Assembly (NCBI GenBank): GCA_018105865.1
Contig: CM030836.1
Location: 1,488,001 to 1,552,000 of the forward strand
Origin: Metaphire vulgaris
Lineage: Eukaryota > Annelida > Clitellata > Crassiclitellata > Megascolecidae
Length of the DNA: 64,000 bases
Reading direction: 5' to 3'
This document shows, piece after piece, positions 40,800-50,908 of the stretch (the first letter of the stretch is position 1; each line of letters starts with the position of its first letter). The translations under genes were made by a program, and so were the position numbers. Under the pieces are notes generated by a model that worked only from the letters and a program-made list of their open reading frames with translations, had not been told where the DNA came from and did no database searches.

Positions 40800-41965
40800 T
40801 CCTGACATACACAGAAGAAAGTACCAAGAAAAGTTGACAACTCGAAATGGTCGAAAAGAACTGCTGCAATTAAAAATAATTTGGAATAAAGTGTAAGTTG
40901 AACAATACGAGTCGATAAAATCGTGAAACCAAAAGGTATAAAATCGATGTAACGCGTTTCCACGATACTGTGGCGAAATTGATACTAATTGATTGAGGAA
41001 TCTCAAGAGAGAGGAGCATATTCCATAAGGCCGGGCGGTTCACTGAGTCAAAAGCCGCCTTAAAATCGATGTAGGCAATCCACAATGGTTGTTGGAAGTC
41101 TCTCCTCGTCTGGATGAGCAGATTCAAGAGTAAAATTCGGTCTACCGTGGATCGGCCTGGCTTGAACTCGCTTTGCTCAGGACGTCTTTTACTTTGTAGA
41201 TGTTCTCTAATCCGTGATATCAGAATAGAGGCATAGAGCTTACCAGGAACCGACAGTAATGTAATTCCCGGGTAGTTACTGCAGTCTCTTCGGCTTCCCT
41301 TCTCCTTAAAAAAGGGGAGGATAATCCCTTTTTCCAGTCGCCTGGTGCAGATCCATGATTCCAGACCTCCTGGAAAATGTTCGTTAGCTAAGTGACACAG
41401 GCTGCTCCGCCAGCTTTTAACATTTCTGCAGAGATTCCACATATTTCTGGGGCTTTAAAATTCTTAATACGTAGAATTGCAGCAGCAATTTCCTCCTCTG
41501 CTGGGGAGTCACAGTCAACAGAACTTGAGCTCTCCAAGACATCCTCTTTCTGAGTAACAGTGGGAGTGTCGGGAGAGGTGGGATGCGGTCTGTTTAGCAA
41601 GGTCTGGAAGTGTTCTTTCCAGATAGTGAGCTTCTGATTTTTGTCACTGGTCAGTGTGCCATCTCGCGAATTCAGTGGGCTAGATGTATGTGGAAGGAGC
41701 GAAGTCTCCGGAAGTTTGCGAAGGCATCCGTGAGCTGTCCTGTGAGTAACGCAGTTTCCGCCTGCTGTGCCATCTCATTCGACCACCGTTGACGACCGGT
41801 CCGACAGCTGGCTCTGCATTTTTTGCTGGAGTAATTTATAAAGATCTTCTTGATTAAGCAACCTTGCCTGGCGCTTTCGTTGTATGAGGTCCCAAGTGCA
41901 GTTACTTATCCATTCCTTTTTTGTCGTCAATCCCGCGCCCAAGTGACAGCCGTTTCTTGAAAGGC
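40800..41965 (-). pseudogene. LINE reverse-transcriptase relic (N-terminal and fingers/palm part)
   Basis: Minus frames give HPTSPDTPTVTQKEDV, ISAEMLKAGG, then after a frameshift near 41395 WKKGIILPFFKEKGSRRDCS (slightly shortened here), ITLLSVPGKLYASILISRI, FKPGRSTVDRIL and AYIDFKAAFDSVNRPALW. The catalytic YADD part is not found; the element decays after about 40990. It abuts the next LINE, which lies in the same orientation. Confidence 0.8.
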
Positions 41966-41969
41966 ATTT

Positions 41970-44022
41970 CTAAACTCTAAATATCTTTTCTTCTGTCAGG
42001 TCCGCTAGGCGTTGTTGTATCGCTTATACTGACCACCTTGTGTCCTTTGTCCATGGACAAGCTCACCATACATAATAATTTTTGCAAACGAACATCCTCC
42101 TTTCGAGAAACGTTTCGAGCCCATCTCAACCATATCCTCGCCAATGTCGCTTCCACACTCGTGCAGTTCGCTCTTTTCAACACCTCAGTGCTTGGCACTT
42201 TGTCTTGCCACTTTATAGATAGGATGGATCGTAAACAGTGATTGTGAAAGGCCTCAAGGGCTCTGATATGACGCCGATAGAGTCCAGCATTCGCTACCAT
42301 ATAGTAGAACGCTCAACACTGAGGCTTTATAAACAGAGATCTTTATGCATAGCTCAATGCCACGAACTTTCCACAGTCGTTGTCGTAGGCGACCGAAACT
42401 AGCGGCCGCTTTCTGGAGTCGTGTCTCAATCTCATCATCCAAGAGGGCATGTTCATTCAGTGTTGAGCCGAGGTACACAAACTTCTTCACTTGTTTAACT
42501 TCCGTGCCATCAATTGTTATCCTCACCTGAACAGAAGGAGTTCGAGGAGGAGGTTGATAGAGACCTTCAGTTTTAGATAAGTTGATTTTGAGACCGAAAT
42601 TTTCCGCCGCATTTGCAAATCTGGAGGATAATTCCTGAAGGTCGTCCTGACTGCATGCGAAAAATGCGCAATCATCAGCGTACAGTGAGTCTTGTATCAA
42701 TTCCTTTAGGACTTTAGTTTTTGCTTTAAGTCTGCCGAGATTAAACAATTTTCCATCGGTGCGAAAACGAACGTATATAACCACTGTTGAATTTCTTGTC
42801 GCTTCTTGAATGATAGCAGCATAAAAAGGAATGAACAGAAGTGGAGCAAGGACACATCCTTGCCGGAGGCCGTTTCCGATCTCAATAGCTTCTGGCAGGA
42901 AGCCAGCTAAGAAAATGTGCCCAGCCATTCCATCATGAAGTTGCTTGACTACTGCTACAAAACCGGGAGGGCAGCCAAGATTGTGCAGCATGGACCATAG
43001 GGCTGATCTGTTTACTGTATCGAACGCCTTCCTGATATCAAAGAAAATTGCGTACAGGGGAGATTTTGTTCGCGGCATTTTTCCTGTAGCTGCCTTGCAC
43101 AAAAGATCATATCACAGGTGCCACGATTTGGTCGAAAGCCACATTGAGATTCCGACAGAATTCTCGGTGCTATGTGCTCTTGTAGCCTTTTCGTGAGGAT
43201 CTTGGCTACTATCTTCCCAGCAATCGATAAGAGCGATAACCCTCTATAGTTATCACAGATGGACCGATCTCCTTTATTCTTGTAAATCGGAACAATTTGA
43301 GCATCCTTTAGATCTGAGGGAACCTTAGCTTGTTTCCAGATGGCAGAGAATAACGGATGAAGTCCCTGAGCCAGTGGATTAAGGGCAGCTTTGAAGACAT
43401 CAGGAGGCAAACCATCAGGCCCTGGTGCCTTTCCGGCCTTCAGGCTCTTGATAGATAGGTAAATTTCTGATACATCAGGTGGGGAATCCAGTCTGTCTTC
43501 GATGGGGAATTGAGGTATTTCATCCATTGATTCGTTGCAGATCTGCGATGATTGGTTTAACAGAGCTGAAAAGTGTTCTCTCCATCGAGCAAGTATATCC
43601 TGATTGTTTGTAATCGATTGAAAGGCAATGAAGGCCATCAGCGGACTTTATGCTAGCAGATGTCCCTGCTTTCGGTCCATAGGCTGCTTTCAGCGCACTG
43701 TAAAAGTTTCTCAAGTCATTTGCATCTGCATAGTTTTGCATATTTGTCGCCAACATATTCCACCAGTCATTTTTCATTTTTCGCAGTTCAATCTGGACTT
43801 TTGAACAAAGATCCACATACAAGTTCCGATTAGCTGGCTTTTGATTAACTAACCATTTTTGGAAAGCCTCATTCTTCCTTTCTACTAGACTTATGATTTC
43901 TGTTTTGCTTTCGTCAAACCAGTCTCTGTGACGCCGTTGATGAAATCCAATGGTTTGTTCGCATGCATGGAGGACTCCATCTCGAAAAGTAACCCAGTAT
44001 TCATCTATGTTGCTGCATTCAA
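41970..44022 (-). pseudogene. LINE with near-complete RT, frame-broken
   Basis: From high to low coordinates: KNDWWNMLATNMQNYAD linker (about 43760), KSLKAGKAPGPDGLPPDVFK, VPIYKNKGDRSICDNYRGLS and LSESQCGFRPNRGTCDMIF. After a shift near 43100 come FFDIRKAFDTVNRSALW, GLRQGCVLAPLLF, the catalytic SLYADDCAFF, KKFVYLGSTLNEHALLDDEI and SVLLYGSECWTLSAS. The last part, HNHCLRSILSIKWQDKVPST, is in another frame. This is RTE/craft-like. At least three shifts break it. The endonuclease is missing. Confidence 0.85.
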
Positions 44023-44023
44023 T

Positions 44024-44160
44024 CAGGACGATTAGTTAAGCTGCAGTGAAGACGCTTCGTCAAACGCTCCGTCGAGTATAAAATGTTTGGTAGTGAATGG
44101 CAGCAACGTTCTCCAACATCTGCCGAGACTGCCGTGTATCGTGACTGACAAACTTAGCAA
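44024..44160. repeat. Dispersed repeat R3, copy 2
   Basis: It matches 3436-3570 (see there). Confidence 0.8.
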
Positions 44161-44164
44161 ACTT

Positions 44165-44600
44165 ACAAAGTAAAGTAAAATCTCGTGGATTTATAAAGCG
44201 CCCTGGTAGCAGCACAACAGTAGCTGCTTATTCTCAGGCCCTCAGCCTCTCTTAAAATAGCCATAGCAAAGGTATGAGATCACCCAGGAAATAGTCATCA
44301 TCCGAAGGGCAGTGAGGCTAGGTTGTTACAGCTATGGAGGAAAAGATTTTAGAAAAAGGCAGGATTTAACCTTAGACATGAAGACGTGAGGAGATAATGC
44401 AGGAATTATAGGAAATGAGGATTCAGATTTTATTGTTTGAAAGTGTCCAAGTGTGCGAAGGGAAGCTGGAATCGAGTTCCAAAGTTCAGGTGAGGCGTAT
44501 GAGAAGGCACGGTTGCAAATTTTCAAGGATGACTGATTCAGTGGGCGCGACAGAGTGGGGTAAGATGATGAACGTGTGGGTCGAGGAGGCTGAGGGGTCA
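44165..44600 (-). mobile_element. CR1/L2-like LINE 3' end, second copy
   Basis: The minus frame at 44332-44526 reads KICNRAFSYASPELWNSIPA and KSESSFPIIPALSPHVF, nearly the same as the copy at 1031-1477. The tail (aaagtaaagtaaaatctcg, tataaagcgcc) is at the low-coordinate end. Confidence 0.8.
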
Positions 44601-45129
44601 GGGTTAGGCCTACCTGCGGCTGACACTTCTGCTGCGAGTTGCACGACCATCACCAACAAGAGATTTCGAAATATGCGGAAGGTACACATGACGACTCAAT
44701 CTCCCAAACCTTCCAAAGCAAAAACACGAAGTCATGTTAGAAAACGTCACTAGATGTCGTCTCATTCCACTGCTTTATTCTACAGCAGTAACATCTCTAC
44801 CGTAAACTATCATATAGTCTACGGAAGAAGACTATAATAAACGAGCCGCTCGAGAAGTAATTGAAAAATGTCTTTGCTCACTCCTACAGACCAAACCGCC
44901 TTACGGAATATCGTGGCTATACTTTTGTGATGCCGTGGCTTACCACACAGATATTTCCTTGAATGATTACATTTCAATCTGGCATCTATATTTAATTATT
45001 TATTTGTTTTTGATTTAAGTGGATAAGATACAACGTTGCATAATTCGCTTGCTAGATTTTGCCGACCTGCTTTCACAGTTACGTCGTGCTAAAAAAGCCC
45101 ACATAATCGGCGTTATTGCCTCCGAGAGT
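44601..45129. other. Intergenic, nothing recognised
   Basis: No domain, repeat boundary or RNA gene could be supported. Confidence 0.4.
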
Positions 45130-45432
45130 CAGTGTTTATTCTAGGCCCTTTTTTGGGGGGCGCGGGGGTTCCCCAAAGTTTGAAAACTCCTCCAAAAAAA
45201 TTTCTATATGTTGCATTGGGGATGGAAATCCCTCTTCCAAAGTGTGACGAGAGGTGTTTTTTTTTTGGAGAGGGAAAAAGATAAGAATATGACCATATAG
45301 AAGAGTATTTGAAAGAAAAGGAAGGATGCGATTAACTTTTTTTTGCTCGTCAAGGTTTTTGGGCAGACAAACCTTCTCCCCCCAAACATTTCAAACTCCC
45401 ACCCAATGTCAAGGTGGCTAGTATAACCACTG
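45130..45432. mobile_element. hAT-like MITE, family CAGTGTTTATTCTAG
   Basis: Ends CAGTGTTTATTCTAGGCC and GGTGGCTAGTATAACCACTG are inverted. A perfect CCGAGAGT duplication lies at 45122-45129 and 45433-45440. Confidence 0.92.
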
Positions 45433-45440
45433 CCGAGAGT

Positions 45441-45694
45441 CGATAACGTTGCCAGTAACTAACAGCACAAGAGGCCACAGATACAAATTGTTTAAGCAGA
45501 GGGTGGGTCCAAGAAAAAAATTTTTTTAGTGCAAGGGTTGTAGACGGATGGAACAGTATGGATGAGGGGGGAGTGACAGTTGAAACGGTAAACGGATTCA
45601 AATGCTATCTTGGAAAGCTGGGTTATTGAATGCGGAGAGTAACCACAGTGGTTTTCACACTGGCTTACTTACCCTCCTAAACCACTTTAAGTCA

Positions 45695-45770
<76 letters not shown>

Positions 45771-45775
45771 AATAT
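45441..45775 (+). mobile_element. CR1-like LINE 3' end with (ATT)n tail
   Basis: Plus strand encodes GHRYKLFKQRVGPRKKFF and, after a one-base shift, ARVVDGWNSMDEGGVTVETV then NGFKCYLGKLGY-stop, a CR1 C-terminus. The 3' UTR (ttttcacactggcttactta, ccctcctaaaccacttt) is followed by about 75 bp of ATT repeat at 45698-45770. The same UTR occurs at 53575-53710 and 47640-47700. Confidence 0.8.
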
Positions 45776-45849
45776 GAACACTAGGTGTCTCTTACGTTAA
45801 TGGCATAAACATTTTTTTCGATAAATGCTGTCTGACCCCATAAAATGGT

Positions 45850-46429
45850 TCAGCCTCCCCCCCCAAAAAAAAATTTCTATATGTTGCATTGGGGATGAAA
45901 ATTTCCCCCAAAAGTGTGACGAAAGAGGGGGTTTACTTTTCGTAAAGAGGAAAATATAAGACAGCATCAGGCCCCTTCAGAGACTGAAGGAGGTCCGGGC
46001 CAGTGGGAATTTTGAGGCCTCTCCTAGCCTTCCAAAAAACTGAAATTTCGCCATGCCAAAAAGGTAATCACTAATTTTGAGGAATGCAGGGCATTGGCGT
46101 CATTTTACACTTTTCTTGGGGGCGAGAGAATTTTTGGCACTTTTTGGCAAACTTTGGCAAATTTTTGGCAATTTTTGTGAAATTTTTGGCAATCTTTGGT
46201 GAAATTTTGGCAAATTTTGCCAGTTTTCAGCAATTTTTGGGCTAATTTTAGCAAATGCTTGGCAATTTTTGCGATTTTTTGCACATATCACATTAATTTA
46301 TTTATTTAGTACAATATACATTATTTTTCATTTCCTTTTTTTGCTTGTCAAGGTTTTTGGGATTTTGGGAAGACAAACCTTCTCTCCCTCCAAACATTTC
46401 AAACTTCAAGGTGGCTAGAATAAACACTG
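45850..46429. mobile_element. MITE CAGTGTTTATTCTAG, left end lost, opened by another MITE
   Basis: The right end GGTGGCTAGAATAAACACTG is intact. The left interior (tttctatatgttgcattggg) matches 45200-45230. The stretch 46093-46335 is a MITE of the CAGTAGCGTCATT family inserted inside. Confidence 0.7.
46093..46335. mobile_element. MITE CAGTAGCGTCATT family, right-truncated
   Basis: Starts cattggcgtcattttacact, keeps the string of TTTGGCAAA-like units, and matches the reverse complement of 38080-38317. The last 25 or so bases are missing. Confidence 0.65.
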
Positions 46430-46659
46430 GCTAAACTTTCTAGAGTGTTTTAAAATAATAGGCCCTATTAACAGAAAGATATTCAATGATATGAGATATT
46501 TCAACGCTTGCGAGCTCTACATAAAAACGAAAGATTTGATCTAAACGTCAAACGAGAGCAACAAAATAAACTGAGTAGGCTAATATCAGAGTGAATCTTA
46601 CAAAATTTCACAATACGATCTGATTATTTGATCGTCAGCACACTGTCAGAGAAAGGACA

Positions 46660-47130
46660 GATGCATGGACCCCTATCCATATTGGGAGTAAGTAGATTAC
46701 AAAGAATAATGAAGACATCAGGAAAACACTGGGGATGAAAGAGACAATAATAGATAAAATCAGAACAAAAAAACTTAGATGGTATGGACACGTAAATAGA
46801 ATGAAAAGCAACAGACTCCCATATAGTCTAAAGCACTCTTCACATAGGCCTACAATGAAGGCAAAAGAGGAAGAGGAAGACCCAGGAAAAGTGGATAGAT
46901 AACATCAAAGAAGACTTCAAAAGATATCAAATGACAATAATAGGTGGAACGTTCCACCTATTATTGTCATTTGATATTTTTGGTACGAGATTAACAACGG
47001 AAAAAGATAACTGGAAAAGCTTTGTGTCTAGCTATTGCCGATAATGAGCTGGCAGAAAGCAAATATGATGTTGATGATGATGATGACGACGACGACGACG
47101 ATGATGATGATGATGGTGATGATGATGGAC
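46660..47130 (+). pseudogene. RTE-like LINE C-terminal relic
   Basis: Plus frames read LQRIMKTSGKTLGMKETIID and KIRTKKLRWYGHVNRM, then RGRPRKKWIDNIKEDFKRYQ-like and EKDNWKSFVSSYC-like pieces. A GAT/GAC tail is at 47066-47128. A 54-bp perfect palindrome interrupts the coding order at 46924-46977. Confidence 0.75.
46924..46977. repeat. Perfect 54-bp palindrome
   Basis: Arms of 27 bases meet without spacer at 46950/46951 (...GGTGGAAC|GTTCCACC...). The left arm belongs to the LINE; the right arm is its inverted duplicate. Confidence 0.95.
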
Positions 47131-47639
47131 CCCTATCCAATTACTACTGCATATACTTTGATTAGCGTGCTATTTAACTGCCTAAAGGTGAATTGAAGCA
47201 CATCGAATTTATTTCGCCTTACCAGAAAATACTACACGTATTTTTCAACAACACTAATAATATTAATAATCGATTTATAGCTAACCTCAGCTGCACTGCT
47301 AAGTCTATACTCGTTCTTCGATTGAGCAACAGTCAAAACGAAACGTCAGAGATGTCCAATAATAAGACATGAAAGGAATCTCTCGCTTGACTTAAAACGA
47401 CAGATTTTAAGGCTTGGACAAATGCGAATCGGCTGATACACATCTCCTCCATCTGTTTCATTTGAATTATCAGGCAACTTAAAAGCATTAACATATGTTC
47501 CAAGTAGGCTTAAATGCAGTTCGTGTTGAACTCGACGTGAGTGCTAATTTAAAGTCATGAATTCAAGCATTTCAATAATGGCATTCCAAAATCTTGATAA
47601 ACTGATAATAGTTCGTTTTGCTTAGTATTTCTGAAATAA
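47131..47639. other. Intergenic, nothing recognised
   Basis: AT-rich, without supported gene or repeat. Confidence 0.4.
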
Positions 47640-48340
47640 TAATATAATATAACAAGGTTTAAAGTGGTTCAGTAGGGACTGCCCTGTGTGAGAACCACTG
47701 TTGTTCCCGTCCAATCTAATACCCTAAACTACTGAGGTTTATTTTGAACTCGTTTACAGTTGTAGCCATTACTATCCCCTCATCCAGTTCATGCCATCTG
47801 TCCACCACTCTTGCATAAAAAAATGCTGTTTATGTCTCCCAACCCGTTTCTTGAACAGTTTCATGTTGTGTCCTCTGGTTCGATCATACTGCTTCATTGT
47901 AAAAAATCTTTCTCTTGGCATTTCCACTTTGTTTGTTAGTATTTTGTATGTCTCGATCAAATCCTTTGTCTCTCTTATTTTTTCCAGGGTTGTCAATCCA
48001 CAGTGATTTAGCCTTTCCTCATAGGTTAGTTTATGATATCCATTGATCCTTTTTGTTGCTCTGTGTTGCACTCTTTCTAAGGTCTCTATTTCTTTCTTCA
48101 GGAATGGACACCATTCTTGAACACAATACTCTAAATGTGGACGTACCAATGTCTTGTAAAGTCTTATTATTACATCCTTCTCTCTGCTCACTATCGTTCT
48201 TTTGATCATACCTAGAATTTTGTTGGCCTTATTAGCTGCCTCTGCACATTGCCTAGATGGCTTTAAGCTGTTATGCATGATGACCCCTAGATCTTTCTTT
48301 TCGTTTGTAACTTTTAGTCCCTTCCCACATACTAGCTGTT
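47640..48340 (-). mobile_element. CR1 LINE, C-terminal part and 3' end (of the 47.6-53.6 kb copy)
   Basis: The minus frame reads CAEAANKANKILGMIKRTIV, LYKTLVRPHLEYCVQEWCP, ERVQHRATKRINGYHKLTYE and GHNMKLFKKRVGRHKQHFFM. It continues the RT of 50909-52613 across the inserted LINE: the last residues there (HEFKF) and the first here (QLVCGKGLKVTNEKKDLG region) adjoin in complete CR1 elements. Confidence 0.82.
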
Positions 48341-48658
48341 TACCGGCCTGGTTCGGAGTGTTTTACTACCAAGTTCTTAGAAGAACTCTCCGAAACCCTT
48401 CAGATCCTGATCCTTCAATCCTGCCCCATCATCATTGGGGGGGATTTTAACATTCACGTACAGGATCTGACGGATACTGACACGATCCGCTTTAACGAAC
48501 TGCTAAATACGTATGCGCTGAAGCAACACGTAGACTGCGAGACGCACATCGCCCACTCCACCCTTGACCTTGTTATCACTTTTGCAAACTCCGAGGAGCA
48601 AGTAACTATCGAGGTAGATCCTCCATCGATTATATCTGATCATTCTTGTATTACCTCG

Positions 48659-49084
48659 GTGCATGATTTTCCTCGGACAATCGCACCGACATCCTATAAG
48701 GAAGTGCGCAGCTGGCGTAAGGTCGATCGGTCACTGCTAATTGAAGCCATCAAACAAAGCCTTTTAGCAAACATCCCGGAAAATTGTGGAGTCGAAGAGA
48801 TGTTTACCCTATATAACGAAACGCTACGGAACATAGCGGATCAGTTTGCTCCTGCACATATCATCCGAACAAATCGCAGACCAATTCTGGCATGGTTCGA
48901 CGATGAATGTCAAACTGCTCGCAGAACATGTCGTCGATTGGAGCGTAAATACAAGAGAACTCGCACCAAAGCTGATTTAAATGAATGGGTCAAAAATTTG
49001 AGAAATAAATTTGACCTTCTACGGAGGAAGAAGGATGATTATTGGAAAAAAAGAATTTTAAGTGAAGGTCGCTCAAACTCATAA
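48659..49084 (+). CDS. LINE ORF2, endonuclease-RT linker
   Basis: Follows the endonuclease end. Reads RPILAWFDDECQTARRTCRR (W-D-C-linker motif) and RLERKYKRTRTKADLNEW. It ends at a stop near 49084. The RT frame starts in another frame at 49062, so one shift separates the two parts of the original single ORF2. Confidence 0.75.
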   Translation: MHDFPRTIAPTSYKEVRSWRKVDRSLLIEAIKQSLLANIPENCGVEEMFTLYNETLRNIADQFAPAHIIRTNRRPILAWFDDECQTARRTCRRLERKYKRTRTKADLNEWVKNLRNKFDLLRRKKDDYWKKRILSEGRSNS

Positions 49085-50669
49085 GTATGGAAATCCCTCT
49101 CAACAACTTCTTGGAAAGAAAAAAGAAACTTTTGTAAAATCGACCGAAAGTCTAAATGCGGAATCTTTTGCAGATTTCTTCCATACCAAAGTCCTCAAGA
49201 TTAGAAAAGATCTTGAAACCTTGTCTCCTCCAGTCATAACCAAGACGTTTTCGGCAGTAGATCTATCAGTGTTCACACCGGCAACCGAAACGGAGATTCG
49301 TAAGTTAATAATGGACTCTCCGACTAAATCGAACCTGCTTGACCCCATCCCGACTTTCCTACTGAAGGAGCTCCTCGATCCGTTGTTAAACTTTATCACG
49401 AACATGATAAACATCTCGCTAGAGAAAGCGCACCTCCCGCCGTCCGAGAAAACTTCGATTATTTTTCCTCGCTTGAAGAAACAAAGCCTGGATCCTTATG
49501 AACTCTCAAATTATAGACCTATATCAAATTTATCCTTCATCTCAAAGACCATTGAGAAAATTGTTGCAAACAGGATTCATTCGCATTTAATATCACATGG
49601 GCTACTCCCGAAGATGCAATCAGCCTATCGCAAATTTCACTCGACCGAAACCGCGCTTCTTCATATCTTATCGGACATCTATGATGCAGTGGACAGTGGA
49701 AAAGTGACAACGATGTTGCTACTTGATCTGTCCGCGGCTTTTGATTGCATCGACCATCAGATTCTTATCTCAAGACTGGAATTGAGATTTGGTATTAGTG
49801 GAATCGCACTTGAGTGGATAACATCATACTTAACCGATCGGACATCGAAAGTCATCTATGACTCTATCTCATCAAACTCCAGAGACATGCTATATGGCGT
49901 CCCACAGGGCTCGATCCTAGGCCCGTTACTGTTTGTGCTGTTCGTCAGCGAACTGGAAGATGTTATTCGACCTCATCACCTGAACTCTCACTTCTATGCT
50001 GATGACATTCAGTTGTATCACTCACATCGCACGGATGAAATGGAAGTAACTACTGATACAATTACGGCCTGTACATCGGACATTGACAAATGGCTTCGCA
50101 CGAACTTACTCAAGTTAAACCCTCAGAAATCTGAATTGATCTGCTTTGGTAGTAAAACTCATCTTGAGAAATTAAATTTCACCAGCATAAATCTGGGCTC
50201 GGTGCAAATTTTTAGATCGAAGCTGGTTCGAAATCTTGGAATCCTGTTGGACGAAAACTTAACCATGACACATCATGTCTCTCACCTGGTCTCGACATGT
50301 TTCTTTGAATTACGAAACTTAAGAGTGATTGCCTCATCAATGTCAAGTGATACCGCTGAAGTACTGGTCCATGCCTGGATTAGTACGAGGCTGGACTATT
50401 GTAATAGTCTCCTGTTCCAAATCACTGAAGCCCAAATCAAACGTCTCCAGGCGGTGCAGAACTCGGCGGCGAGACTGATCACAGGTATCAGACGAAATGA
50501 ACACATTACACCAATCTTGCGAGAACTGCACTGGCTTCCGGTCAGAAAGAGGATACACTACAAACTGATCTCTCTTGTCGACAAGTGCTTGCGAGGAATC
50601 TCCCGATTATCTAATCCAGGATTGTCAACTTCTTCGCTCGACAAATCGGAGCACACGCCTGCGGTCTGA
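49062..50669 (+). CDS. LINE reverse transcriptase (nearly complete)
   Basis: 535 codons. RT motifs in order: ELSNYRPISNLSFISKTIEK, MQSAYRKFHSTETALLHILS, LLDLSAAFDCIDHQIL, GVPQGSILGPLLF, the catalytic FYADDIQLYHS, LNPQKSELICFG and LVRNLGILLDENL. Then the C-terminal RLDYCNSLLFQITEAQIKRL and HITPILRELHWLPVRKR. A frameshift near 50620 moves the last 80 residues (DRSFRIAGPNVWNSLPPDLR, LSQLKTYMFESFN-stop) to 50575-50844. Motifs look intact, so only the shifts disable it. The group is CR1/L2 by sequence style. Confidence 0.88.
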   Translation: MKVAQTHKYGNPSQQLLGKKKETFVKSTESLNAESFADFFHTKVLKIRKDLETLSPPVITKTFSAVDLSVFTPATETEIRKLIMDSPTKSNLLDPIPTFLLKELLDPLLNFITNMINISLEKAHLPPSEKTSIIFPRLKKQSLDPYELSNYRPISNLSFISKTIEKIVANRIHSHLISHGLLPKMQSAYRKFHSTETALLHILSDIYDAVDSGKVTTMLLLDLSAAFDCIDHQILISRLELRFGISGIALEWITSYLTDRTSKVIYDSISSNSRDMLYGVPQGSILGPLLFVLFVSELEDVIRPHHLNSHFYADDIQLYHSHRTDEMEVTTDTITACTSDIDKWLRTNLLKLNPQKSELICFGSKTHLEKLNFTSINLGSVQIFRSKLVRNLGILLDENLTMTHHVSHLVSTCFFELRNLRVIASSMSSDTAEVLVHAWISTRLDYCNSLLFQITEAQIKRLQAVQNSAARLITGIRRNEHITPILRELHWLPVRKRIHYKLISLVDKCLRGISRLSNPGLSTSSLDKSEHTPAV

Positions 50670-50908
50670 TGACACAAGAAAGCTTGTCTCCCACAGGACA
50701 TCCACTAAAATGGGAGACAGGTCGTTTAGGATCGCAGGACCAAACGTGTGGAACTCTCTTCCTCCAGACCTTCGTGATGCATCTCCATCCCGTGTTGTCT
50801 TTCTATCTCAGCTAAAGACATATATGTTTGAGAGTTTTAATTGACTGCAGCGGCGCTTTGGTGCCACAAAGGGCCTAGAAGTATATTTATCTAATCTAAT
50901 CTAATCTA

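Larger units (their letters stand above)
48341..50908 (+). mobile_element. L2/CR1-group LINE inserted in the CR1 copy, (TAATC)n tail
   Basis: It starts within the endonuclease, IIIGGDFNIHVQDLTDTD and ISDHSCITS, and continues through a linker (48659-49081) to the RT and a C-terminus. It ends in ctaatctaatctaat at 50889-50908. The endonuclease start is missing, so it is 5'-truncated. Confidence 0.88.

Noticed and set aside
46100..46291. A PKF/PKI-rich repeat peptide, also at 38156-38368
   Set aside because: Both come from the TTTGGCAAA units of one MITE family on opposite strands.
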